Positions 19,843-28,313 of a stretch of DNA of 37,980 nucleotides are shown here, piece after piece. Made by a program: the position numbers and the translations under genes. Positions within the stretch are counted from its first letter, which is position 1, and each line of letters starts with the position of its first letter. The notes beneath the pieces were generated by a model. The model saw only the letters and a program-made list of their open reading frames with translations, had not been told where the DNA came from and made no database searches. The stretch covers positions 32,557 to 70,536 of the forward strand of contig PAZL01000032.1 of assembly GCA_002715485.1 (NCBI GenBank). The letters run 5' to 3'. Source of the DNA: Aequorivita sp. GTDB lineage: Bacteria > Bacteroidota > Bacteroidia > Flavobacteriales > Flavobacteriaceae.

Positions 19843-20487
19843 ATGAAGAAGTATCTCGTCCTTGGAATTCTATTTTTACTGCCCATTACGGCCTATGTTT
19901 TTTTTGCTTCCGGAAAAAATAACTTTGCCACTTTGCCACTGCTTACACCTTCAGTCACTGAATTGCAAAATTTTGAAACACTAAACGGAAAACCTGTTCG
20001 GTTGGAAAATCATATTACGGTTTTAGGTTTCTTTGGAAGTGATTTGGAAGCACACAGGGCATATGCTTATAATTTAGCGCATAAAATATATAGTAAAAAT
20101 CATAAGTTTAACGAATTTCAGTTTGTAATTCTTCTGCCAAAAGGAACCGAGGAGCAAGCCAGAAATATTGAGGAAAAACTAAAACAAATTGCTCCCACCG
20201 ATGCATGGGTTTTTGCTTTTGGGACCGCAGAAAATATAAGAGAAGTGTTTCAATCGTTGAAGTCTGACATAACTTTGGACGACGATATTTCTACTCCGTA
20301 TGTTTTCATAATAGATAAAGAGCGCACCCTTCGCGGTCGTGATGACGATGAAGACGAAGGTGTTATGTATGGATTTGACTCCAGTAATATCGCCGAAATA
20401 AACAATAAGATGAACGACGATGTGAAAGTGCTGCTGGCAGAATATAGAAGAGCGCTTAAAAAGTATAATACAGACCGAGAAATATAG
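19843..20487 (+). CDS. SCO/thioredoxin-like membrane-anchored protein lacking the CxxxC motif (start 19834 or 19843)
   Basis: MKKYLVLGILFLLPITAYVFF anchor; VLGFFGSDLEAHRAYAYNL sits where SCO has FFFTTCPSICPIM. C-term RTLRGRDDDEDEGVMYGFDSSNIAEINNKMNDDVKVLLAEY resembles the neighbouring SCO GNIRSRKDENGNPIIYYDGLDDKGIQMLKEDIKKLL. Confidence 0.75.
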   Translation: MKKYLVLGILFLLPITAYVFFASGKNNFATLPLLTPSVTELQNFETLNGKPVRLENHITVLGFFGSDLEAHRAYAYNLAHKIYSKNHKFNEFQFVILLPKGTEEQARNIEEKLKQIAPTDAWVFAFGTAENIREVFQSLKSDITLDDDISTPYVFIIDKERTLRGRDDDEDEGVMYGFDSSNIAEINNKMNDDVKVLLAEYRRALKKYNTDREI

Positions 20488-20511
20488 AACAGCAACAGTA
20501 ATATCTGAAAA

Positions 20512-21135
20512 ATGAAAAAGAATTATTCCTACATCGGTATTTCGTTTATAATCTTGGTTTTTGGAATTTGGGCAGTCCCAAAAATCATCAATACACTTTC
20601 AAAACCTGATCTTGAAACAATTGGCTCCGTGCCACCATTTAGTTTTACGGACCAAAATGGAAAAACCATCACCAACGATGATTTTAAAGACAAGATATAT
20701 GTAGTTGAATTTTTCTTCACTACCTGTCCCTCTATCTGTCCAATTATGACAGAAAATATGCTTAAAATACAAAATGAGTTTTTGGGTAATCCCAGAGTTG
20801 GCATCGCGTCTTTTTCTATCGATCCAGAGTATGATACTTCCCAGATTTTAAAGGAATATGCTAAAAATAAAGGCATAACAAAGCCACAATGGCATCTGCT
20901 CACTGGACCAAAAGAAGAAATTTTTAAACTTGCCAACGAAGGCTTTAATCTCTATGTAGGTGAAGCCCCCGAAGTTGAGGGCGGGTTTGAACATTCAGGC
21001 TTTTTTGCCCTTGTGGATCAAGAAGGAAACATTCGTTCCCGTAAGGATGAAAACGGAAACCCGATTATTTACTATGACGGTTTGGACGATAAGGGGATAC
21101 AAATGCTAAAAGAAGATATAAAAAAATTATTGTAA
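20512..21135 (+). CDS. SCO1/SenC family copper chaperone for cytochrome oxidase assembly
   Basis: 207 aa; FFFTTCPSICPIMTENML (CxxxC), FSIDPEYDT, HSGFFALVDQEGNIRSR. Confidence 0.93.
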   Translation: MKKNYSYIGISFIILVFGIWAVPKIINTLSKPDLETIGSVPPFSFTDQNGKTITNDDFKDKIYVVEFFFTTCPSICPIMTENMLKIQNEFLGNPRVGIASFSIDPEYDTSQILKEYAKNKGITKPQWHLLTGPKEEIFKLANEGFNLYVGEAPEVEGGFEHSGFFALVDQEGNIRSRKDENGNPIIYYDGLDDKGIQMLKEDIKKLL

Positions 21136-21138
21136 CAT

Positions 21139-21666
21139 ATGCAGACTTCAATCCAAAACTCAAAAAATTATAATCTGTGGATATGGATACTCTCCATTGC
21201 CATTCCTTTGGCCGTTGCAGTTCTTTTTACCGTGCGTATTCCCGGAGTAGAACGATTGGGTTTTTTGCCACCAATTTATGCAACTATCAATGGGCTTACT
21301 GCCATCATTTTGGTGGTTGCCGTTTTCCAAATAAAAAAAGGAAACCGAAAACTTCACGAAAGACTGATGAAAACCGCAATTGTATGTTCGGTACTTTTTT
21401 TGATAATGTATGTAGCGTACCATATGACCTCTGATTCTACGCCCTTTGGTGGTGAAGGAATTATCAAATATGTGTACTATTTTATCCTTTTAACACATAT
21501 TTTATTATCGATTGCCGTTATTCCATTTGTATTGATTACGTATGTTCGGGGTATTTCGGGACAGTTTTATAAGCATCGAAAAATTGCGCGAATCACCTAT
21601 CCGCTGTGGTTGTATGTAGCAGTTACAGGGGTAATTGTTTACTTAATGATTTCGCCATATTATTGA
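21139..21666 (+). CDS. DUF420 family membrane protein (cytochrome oxidase-associated)
   Basis: 175 aa, five TM-like segments, LPPIYATINGLTAIILV, HERLMKTAIVCSVLFLIMYVAYH, HILLSIAVIPFVLITY, HRKIARITYPLWLYVAVTGVIVYLM. Confidence 0.9.
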   Translation: MQTSIQNSKNYNLWIWILSIAIPLAVAVLFTVRIPGVERLGFLPPIYATINGLTAIILVVAVFQIKKGNRKLHERLMKTAIVCSVLFLIMYVAYHMTSDSTPFGGEGIIKYVYYFILLTHILLSIAVIPFVLITYVRGISGQFYKHRKIARITYPLWLYVAVTGVIVYLMISPYY

Positions 21667-21672
21667 TTGATA

Positions 21673-21906
21673 ATGAAATTCAAACTCCTATTTGTATTAC
21701 TTATCCTTTTAATAGTTGCGCTTCCAGCTGAGGCGCAATGCGCCATGTGCCGTGCTGTTCTTGAAAGTGAGGAAGGTGGGCAGGCAGCTAAGGGTATCAA
21801 TAACGGAATCGTTTACTTAATGATTTTTCCTTATCTATTAATTGGCGGAATAGGTTATGCTATTTATAGAAGCCGAAAAAAGGCCCGCGAAGAAAAAAAA
21901 TTATAG
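21673..21906 (+). CDS. Small membrane protein with periplasmic CxxC motif
   Basis: About 77 aa; signal/TM, AQCAMCRAVLESEEGGQAAKGINNGIVYLMIFPYLLIGGIGYAIY-RSRKK. ATG at 21673 preferred over TTG at 21667. Confidence 0.8.
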   Translation: MKFKLLFVLLILLIVALPAEAQCAMCRAVLESEEGGQAAKGINNGIVYLMIFPYLLIGGIGYAIYRSRKKAREEKKL

Positions 21907-21955
21907 TTTTTCCAAAGAAGGTGTAACACTTGCCATCTATAATAGTCTTATAAAT

Positions 21956-21981
21956 ACTTGAAAGCATTAAAGTTTTCAAGT
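21956..21981. repeat. Inverted repeat upstream of the ABC export cluster
   Basis: ACTTGAAA-gcattaaagt-TTTCAAGT in the intergenic region before the ABC ATPase gene. Confidence 0.5.
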
Positions 21982-22046
21982 CTTAACAAGAATTTCACAT
22001 TTGGAGGGAGAATTCCCCTTTATTTTGTAAATCAACAACTTTTAGG

Positions 22047-22754
22047 ATGATAGAAATCAAAAATCTTCACAAGTCATATCACATGGGTAAAAATTCGCTC
22101 CATGTTTTAAAAGGAATAAATTTCACGGTTTCTGAAGGAGAAATGGTTTCAATTATGGGCTCTTCCGGTTCGGGAAAATCTACATTGCTGAACATTCTTG
22201 GTATTCTTGATGAAGCTGACGAGGGCACTTACAATCTGGATGGGACCTTAATTAAAAATCTAAATGAAAGGGTGGCTGCTAGATACCGAAATAAATTTTT
22301 GGGTTTTATTTTTCAATCCTTCAACCTTATCAATTACAAATCTGCCATAGAGAACGTAGCCATGCCGCTTTATTATCAAGGTGTAAAGCGAAATATTCGC
22401 ATTGAAAAAGCCATGCATTATTTAGAAAAAGTAGGTCTTGCAGACTGGGCTTCCCATCTTCCGAATGAACTTTCAGGGGGTCAAAAACAAAGAGTTGCCA
22501 TAGCCCGTGCATTGGCGAGCGACCCTAAAGTATTACTTGCCGATGAGCCTACTGGAGCGCTTGATACAAAAACCTCTTATGAAGTAATGGAACTCATCCA
22601 AGGCATTAATGACGAAGGCAAAACAATCTTGATCGTTACCCACGAAGATGATATTGCACATATGACCAAGCGTATCGTAAACTTAAAGGATGGAATTATC
22701 ATTGACGATTCCGTTGTAAACCAAGTTCGAGCAAAAAGCGAAGTCTATGTTTAA
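22047..22754 (+). CDS. ABC transporter ATP-binding protein (MacB/LolD type)
   Basis: Walker A GSSGSGKST, signature LSGGQKQRVAIARAL, Walker B VLLADEPTGALD. Confidence 0.97.
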   Translation: MIEIKNLHKSYHMGKNSLHVLKGINFTVSEGEMVSIMGSSGSGKSTLLNILGILDEADEGTYNLDGTLIKNLNERVAARYRNKFLGFIFQSFNLINYKSAIENVAMPLYYQGVKRNIRIEKAMHYLEKVGLADWASHLPNELSGGQKQRVAIARALASDPKVLLADEPTGALDTKTSYEVMELIQGINDEGKTILIVTHEDDIAHMTKRIVNLKDGIIIDDSVVNQVRAKSEVYV

Positions 22755-23991
22755 TCTTGAACGCTGGCAGGAAATTTTTGAAGCTATTCGCAAAAACAAG
22801 TTGCGAACCTTTTTAACGGGTCTTTCCGTGGCTTCGGGAATTTTTATTTTGGTAATTCTGCTTGCAATCGGTCAAGGAATGTCCAATGGGGTTGCAAAGG
22901 AATTTGAAAACGATGCCACCAACCGCATTAGTGTCTGGACGAACGTTACATCTGTTGAATATAAAGGATTAAACCCTGGCCGAATTATAGAAATGGACAA
23001 CCGCGATTACGAAATGGCGGTAAACAAAAACACTGATAAAATTGAACTTAAATCTGGAGTTTATAGCAGATGGGGCCAATTGGTTACCTATAAAAAAGAA
23101 AATGGTAGTTACAGAGTGGAAGGTGTGCGTGGCGATTACCAGTTTTTGGAAAATGAAACTCTGGTTGTGGGTAGATACATTAATCAAAACGATCTAAACT
23201 CCTTTGAAAAAAATGCCGTGATCGGTAACCAAGTGTATCTCGATCTTTTTAAGGGAAAAGATGCCATGGGTGAATATATTGACATTGCCGGAATAAAATT
23301 TAAGGTAGTTGGAGTTTATACCGATCCGGGCGGCGAACGCGAGGAAACACGAATTTTTATTCCACTAACTACTGCACAGCGAGTCTATAACGCTGGCGAT
23401 AAACTTCGGTCTCTTGCATTTACACTGGAAAAACATGATAAATATGAAGATGCCCTAGCGGCATCTGAAGCCTTTTCAGCAGAATTGGAAGCAGATCTAA
23501 AAACAAAACATTCCATAGCGCCTAACGATGAAAGAGCAGTTAACGTGAATAATACTTTAGAGCACGCAAAACGATTTTACGATCTTAACAATATGATTCG
23601 CTGGTTCTTTTGGGGTGTGGGAGTATGTACCATTATTGCGGGCGTAGTGGGCGTTAGCAATATCATGCTCATCATTGTAAAAGAGCGTACCAAAGAAATT
23701 GGCGTGCGCAAAGCAATTGGTGCTCAACCTTGGTCAATAATTGGAATGATTTTGCACGAATCTATTTTTGTTACCGCAATTGCTGGTTTTGTGGGATTGA
23801 TTTTCAGTTTGATACTACTTCAACTTGTGGGTCCATTTATTGAAACCGATTATATACGAAACCCATCCGTAGATTTTTCAGTTGCAATTACAACTGTTAT
23901 TATTCTCGTAGTTGCGGGAGCCATTGCTGGATTTTTCCCTGCCTACAGAGCCGCAAATATCAAACCTATAGAAGCTTTGCGTGATGAGTAA
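22747..23991 (+). CDS. ABC transporter permease, FtsX/MacB family (first)
   Basis: 414 aa; N-terminal MacB periplasmic-core architecture, SNIMLIIVKERTKEIGVRKAIGAQPWSI, AGFFPAYRAANIKPIEALRDE. Overlaps the ATPase gene. Confidence 0.95.
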   Translation: MFNLERWQEIFEAIRKNKLRTFLTGLSVASGIFILVILLAIGQGMSNGVAKEFENDATNRISVWTNVTSVEYKGLNPGRIIEMDNRDYEMAVNKNTDKIELKSGVYSRWGQLVTYKKENGSYRVEGVRGDYQFLENETLVVGRYINQNDLNSFEKNAVIGNQVYLDLFKGKDAMGEYIDIAGIKFKVVGVYTDPGGEREETRIFIPLTTAQRVYNAGDKLRSLAFTLEKHDKYEDALAASEAFSAELEADLKTKHSIAPNDERAVNVNNTLEHAKRFYDLNNMIRWFFWGVGVCTIIAGVVGVSNIMLIIVKERTKEIGVRKAIGAQPWSIIGMILHESIFVTAIAGFVGLIFSLILLQLVGPFIETDYIRNPSVDFSVAITTVIILVVAGAIAGFFPAYRAANIKPIEALRDE

Positions 23992-25255
23992 ACTTTTTAG
24001 CAGAGACAGTTGGGCAGAAATAATTGAAGCTCTTAGCAGCAATTGGTTTAGGACCGTTATGACTGCTTTCGGAGTGCTTTGGGGAATTTTCATTCTGGTA
24101 ATTTTACTCGCTGCTGGCAACGGTTTGGAAAACGGCATTAAACAAGGTTTTAACGGCATGGCTACTAACTCTATGTTTATGTGGGCACAAACGGCTTCAC
24201 AGCCTTATAAAGGTTTGCCCAAAGGGCGTAGATACAATTTTAAGACAGATGATGTTGATGCCATAAAACAGCAAGTGCCGGGTTTACGCTTCGTTTCACC
24301 AAGAAATCAATTAGGGGGTTTTCGAGGAAGCAATAATGTAGTCCGTGGACTTCAAACAGGTGCTTTTAATGTTTATGGTGATTATCCCGAAATTATTCAA
24401 CAACAGCCTATGGATATTACTTCCGGGCGCTTTATAAATTATTCAGATATAAATGAAAAACGAAAAGTAGCCATTATAGGCAGTGGTGTTCAAAGTGCAC
24501 TTTACAACCCGGGAGAAGAAGTAATAGGCTCTTATATTAAAATCAACGGTGTTAATTTTTTAGTCATTGGCACCTATAAAAAGAAAGGGAACAATGGTGA
24601 TCCCGAAGAAATGCAAAAAGAAATCTACGTGCCGTTCACATCATTTTCGCAAGCGTTCAATATGGGAGATATTGTGGGATGGATGGCAATAACGGCGAAA
24701 GATGATTTTTCCATAACCAATTTAAAGACCCAGATTTTTGATGTTATAAAATTGCGCCATTCCATAAACCCAAACGACGATAGAGCAGTGGGAAATTTTG
24801 ATCTTTATCAAGAATACAGTAAAATCAACGGTTTGTTTACAGCACTTAATTTTGTAGCATATTTCGTTGGAATTTTGGTACTGCTTTCGGGAATTATTGG
24901 TATCAGTAATATTATGTTGATCGTCGTAAAAGAACGAACCAAAGAAATTGGAATCCGTCGTGCTTTGGGTGCAACTCCTTGGAGCATCCGTGCTCAAGTT
25001 TTGTTGGAATCCATATTTTTGACTATCATTTCAGGAATGGCGGGCATCGTTCTGGCCAGTGGCGTTTTATGGTTAGTTAATTACAAACTCAGCGGAATGG
25101 ATACAAGCGAAATGATGTTTATAAATCCTTCTGTGAACATAGGTGTAGTATTCATAGCGCTCACAATATTGATAGTTTCAGGCCTTTTGGCGGGATTAAT
25201 TCCTGCGCAAAACGCAATAAAGGTGAAGCCTGTGGAAGCATTAAGAACCGAATAA
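23981..25255 (+). CDS. ABC transporter permease, FtsX/MacB family (second)
   Basis: 424 aa; SNIMLIVVKERTKEIGIRRALGATPWSI, AGLIPAQNAIKVKPVEALRTE. Overlaps the previous gene (GTG 23981 or ATG 23984 start). Confidence 0.95.
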   Translation: MMSKLFSRDSWAEIIEALSSNWFRTVMTAFGVLWGIFILVILLAAGNGLENGIKQGFNGMATNSMFMWAQTASQPYKGLPKGRRYNFKTDDVDAIKQQVPGLRFVSPRNQLGGFRGSNNVVRGLQTGAFNVYGDYPEIIQQQPMDITSGRFINYSDINEKRKVAIIGSGVQSALYNPGEEVIGSYIKINGVNFLVIGTYKKKGNNGDPEEMQKEIYVPFTSFSQAFNMGDIVGWMAITAKDDFSITNLKTQIFDVIKLRHSINPNDDRAVGNFDLYQEYSKINGLFTALNFVAYFVGILVLLSGIIGISNIMLIVVKERTKEIGIRRALGATPWSIRAQVLLESIFLTIISGMAGIVLASGVLWLVNYKLSGMDTSEMMFINPSVNIGVVFIALTILIVSGLLAGLIPAQNAIKVKPVEALRTE

Positions 25256-25266
25256 AGAATACTAAA

Positions 25267-25686
25267 GTGGAATTAATAAGCGATCCAAAAGTTAAATCAG
25301 TTTTTGAGAACTATCCCTCAAAAGTAAAAGCGCAAATGCTTCAACTGCGGGAAATGGTTTTAAAAACTGCTTCTGAAATTGACGGACTTCAAATACTTGA
25401 AGAAACGCTGAAATGGGGTGAACCGAGTTATTTAACAAAAAATGGAAGTACAGTGCGGATGGATTGGAAAGAAAAAAATCCCGAGCAGGTTGCGGTATAT
25501 TTCAAATGCACATCCAAGTTAGTTCCAACATTTAGAGCAATTTATAAAGATAAATTCAATTTTGAAGGCAATCGGGCTATCGTTTTCAAATTAAAAGATA
25601 AATTACCCGTAAAAGAATTAAAACATTGCATCGCTTTGGCACTTACATATCATAAAGTAAAGCATTTGACATTGTTGGGTGCATAA
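25267..25686 (+). CDS. DUF1801 domain-containing protein (GTG start)
   Basis: 139 aa; LQILEETLKWGEPSYLTKNGSTVRMDWKEKNPEQVAVYFKCTSKLVPTFR. Confidence 0.85.
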   Translation: MELISDPKVKSVFENYPSKVKAQMLQLREMVLKTASEIDGLQILEETLKWGEPSYLTKNGSTVRMDWKEKNPEQVAVYFKCTSKLVPTFRAIYKDKFNFEGNRAIVFKLKDKLPVKELKHCIALALTYHKVKHLTLLGA

Positions 25687-25738
25687 AACAAATTAAAGAA
25701 TCATCAATTTAAGACCATAATTTCAACAATCAAAAAAA

Positions 25739-26908
25739 ATGAAAAAATCAAAAACCATAATCATTCTTGTAACAATAGCAGTATTGTTTGCAGTTTCTAT
25801 GTATTGGCTCTATTCCAAAAATATTGAAGACCCGGTTGTTTATGAAACTGAAAAACCGTCAATGGGTTCAATCGTGAAAAAAACGGTTGCTACTGGAAGT
25901 ATTGTTCCAAAGGAAGAAGTATTGATAAAGCCTAACATTTCCGGAATTATTGATGAAATTTTTGTGGAAGCTGGTGAAATTGTAAAAGCTGGCGACTTGA
26001 TTGCGAAAGTGAAAGTAGTTCCGAACGTTTCTTCATTAAATAGTGCCAAAAACAATATAAACAGCGTTCGTACGCAAGTGGAAACTGCACGATTGGCTTT
26101 TGAAAATCAAAAAAGCATTTACAATCGCCAAAAAGAATTGTTTGAAAAAGGTGTAATCTCTGCCAATGAATTTGACAATGCCCAATTGGCGTATGACCAA
26201 GCACAGCAAAGGCTTAAGCAAGAGCAAGTAGGGCTTACCGCGGCAAGTCAAAATTACGATATTGTAAAAACTGGAACCACAAGCGGTATGGGTTCTTCGG
26301 CAAATACGGAGATTCGTGCAACAGTTTCAGGCATGGTGCTGGATGTTCCCGTTAAAACAGGAAACCAAGTAATAGAAGCCAACAATTTTAATGATGGAAC
26401 GACAATCGCTACTTTGGCCGATGTGGACAAAATGATATTTGAAGGAAAAGTTGACGAAAGTGAAGTAGGAAAAATTAAGGAAGGGCTACCTTTGGAAATA
26501 ACTGTAGGGGCACTTCCCGACAAAACTTTTAATGCTGTGCTAGATTACATCGCCCCAAAAGGAGTGGACGAAAACGGCGCAATTCAATTTGAAATAAAAG
26601 GAACAATGAAAAATTTGGACACTACTTCCACTTTTATTCGCGCAGGCTTAAGCGCAAACGCTTCTATTATTTTGGCCAAGGCAGATGATGTTCTTACTAT
26701 TAAGGAAGCCTTGGTTCAGTATGACCCCAAAACACAAAAGCCTTTTGTTGAAGTAATGGTAGGCGATCAAAAATTTGAACGCAGAGAGATTGAGTTGGGT
26801 GTGAGCGATGGAATAGACGTAGAAATCAAAAGTGGTGTTTCCAAAGATGAAAATATTAAGGTTTGGAATCAATTGAAACCAGCTGCCGGACCAACAGGTA
26901 GGGGTTAA
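25739..26908 (+). CDS. Periplasmic adaptor (HlyD/MacA/RND adaptor family), first
   Basis: 389 aa; N-terminal TM, biotinyl-lipoyl-like and coiled-coil regions (VLIKPNISGIIDEIFVEAGEIVKAGDLIAKVK, RQKELFEKGVISANEFDNAQLAYDQAQQRL). Confidence 0.93.
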   Translation: MKKSKTIIILVTIAVLFAVSMYWLYSKNIEDPVVYETEKPSMGSIVKKTVATGSIVPKEEVLIKPNISGIIDEIFVEAGEIVKAGDLIAKVKVVPNVSSLNSAKNNINSVRTQVETARLAFENQKSIYNRQKELFEKGVISANEFDNAQLAYDQAQQRLKQEQVGLTAASQNYDIVKTGTTSGMGSSANTEIRATVSGMVLDVPVKTGNQVIEANNFNDGTTIATLADVDKMIFEGKVDESEVGKIKEGLPLEITVGALPDKTFNAVLDYIAPKGVDENGAIQFEIKGTMKNLDTTSTFIRAGLSANASIILAKADDVLTIKEALVQYDPKTQKPFVEVMVGDQKFERREIELGVSDGIDVEIKSGVSKDENIKVWNQLKPAAGPTGRG

Positions 26909-26978
26909 TAGTTTAATTTTTTAAAAATTTTGTAACGCAATGGCAATGCAAAAGACTTATTCATCAACAGAAAAACAT

Positions 26979-28310
26979 ATGAAGAAGATAGCAATCCCTT
27001 TCTTTTTTTTGATACTCAGTATTTCAATTCAAGCCCAGACCAAACAATGGACGTTGCAGGAATGCGTAAACCATGCTTTGGAAAATAATATTTCTGTCAA
27101 ACAAAGCGAGCTAGATTTAGAGCTTACAGAAGCCGATAAACTTGAGGCAGTTGGTAATTTTTTACCATCTCTAAACGCAAATGCCAGTGCCTCAAAAAAT
27201 ACCGGATTAAGTTTAAATCCCACCAACAATCAATTGGAGAATACTACATTTGGTTCTGCTTCGGCTGCTATAAACGTTGGGCTTACACTATTTGATGGAT
27301 TGAGAAATGTGCGCCAATTGCAGCGTTCCAAGCTCTCTGAACTTGCAGCACAATACCGTTTAGACAAAATGAAAGACGATATTGCCCTAGCGGTTGCAAA
27401 TTCCTATTTACAGGTTTTGTTGAATAAGGCAAATTTGGAAGTGGCAAAGTCTCAAAATATTGTAACCTTGGAACAATTGGATAGAACCAATAATCTTGTG
27501 GATGCTGGCGTACTTCCACGTGGAGATCTTTTGGAGATAAAGGCTACAGATGCCGCTGAAAAGCAACGTATTGCTGTTGCGGAGAATACCGTAAAGGTTT
27601 CATTAATAAGTCTTGCGCAGTTGCTTCTTATTAAGGACTATTCAAATTTTGATATAGCCGATGAAGAGTATGAAATTATTGATGGCGGAATTGCAGATAA
27701 GGACGTTTCAGAAATTATTGAAAGTGCAAAACAAACACGTTCAGAAGTGAAAATTGCACAAAAAAATGTGGATTTGGCTAAAAAAGACCTACAGATTTCC
27801 CGTGGGGCTTATTATCCAACGCTTTCAGCGTTTTTTGGATATAATACCCGTTATGCTGACAACGATCCCCTAAATCGTGAATTTATAGACCAACTTTATC
27901 TTAATGATGGTATTGGCTATGGGCTTCAACTGAATGTCCCTATTTTTAATGGCTTTAGCGCACGTAGTAATGTTAAACGAAATAAAATCAATTTAAAAAA
28001 TACAGAGTATCAATTGGAGCAAGCCCAACTCGATTTGGAGTCCAATGTCTATCAGGCCTATGTAGATGCAAATGGTGCATTGAAAGCTTACGAAGCGGCA
28101 ACTATTGCATTGGAGTCACAGGAGTTGGCGTATCAATATGCCAAAGACAGATATGATGTGGGCCTAACCAACGCATTTGATTTTAGTCAATCAAAATTGC
28201 GTTACGACAATGCCAAAATTGAAGAAAACAGAACTAAATTTGAATATATTTTTAAATTGAAGGTTTTAGAACTTTACTTTGGAGTTCCGGCCAGTGAATT
28301 AAAATTTTAA
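26979..28310 (+). CDS. TolC family outer membrane protein (start probably ATG 26979, track start 26940)
   Basis: Signal peptide MKKIAIPFFFLILSISIQAQ begins at the 14th codon of the track ORF. QWTLQECVNHALENNISVKQSELDL and SKLRYDNAKIEENRTKFEYIFKLKVLELYFG are TolC-like. Confidence 0.93.
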   Translation: MKKIAIPFFFLILSISIQAQTKQWTLQECVNHALENNISVKQSELDLELTEADKLEAVGNFLPSLNANASASKNTGLSLNPTNNQLENTTFGSASAAINVGLTLFDGLRNVRQLQRSKLSELAAQYRLDKMKDDIALAVANSYLQVLLNKANLEVAKSQNIVTLEQLDRTNNLVDAGVLPRGDLLEIKATDAAEKQRIAVAENTVKVSLISLAQLLLIKDYSNFDIADEEYEIIDGGIADKDVSEIIESAKQTRSEVKIAQKNVDLAKKDLQISRGAYYPTLSAFFGYNTRYADNDPLNREFIDQLYLNDGIGYGLQLNVPIFNGFSARSNVKRNKINLKNTEYQLEQAQLDLESNVYQAYVDANGALKAYEAATIALESQELAYQYAKDRYDVGLTNAFDFSQSKLRYDNAKIEENRTKFEYIFKLKVLELYFGVPASELKF

Positions 28311-28313
28311 AAT

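Noticed and set aside
20529-20936. 135-aa minus-strand ORF antisense to SCO1
   Set aside because: SCO1 on the plus strand is well supported; the antisense product has no recognisable features.
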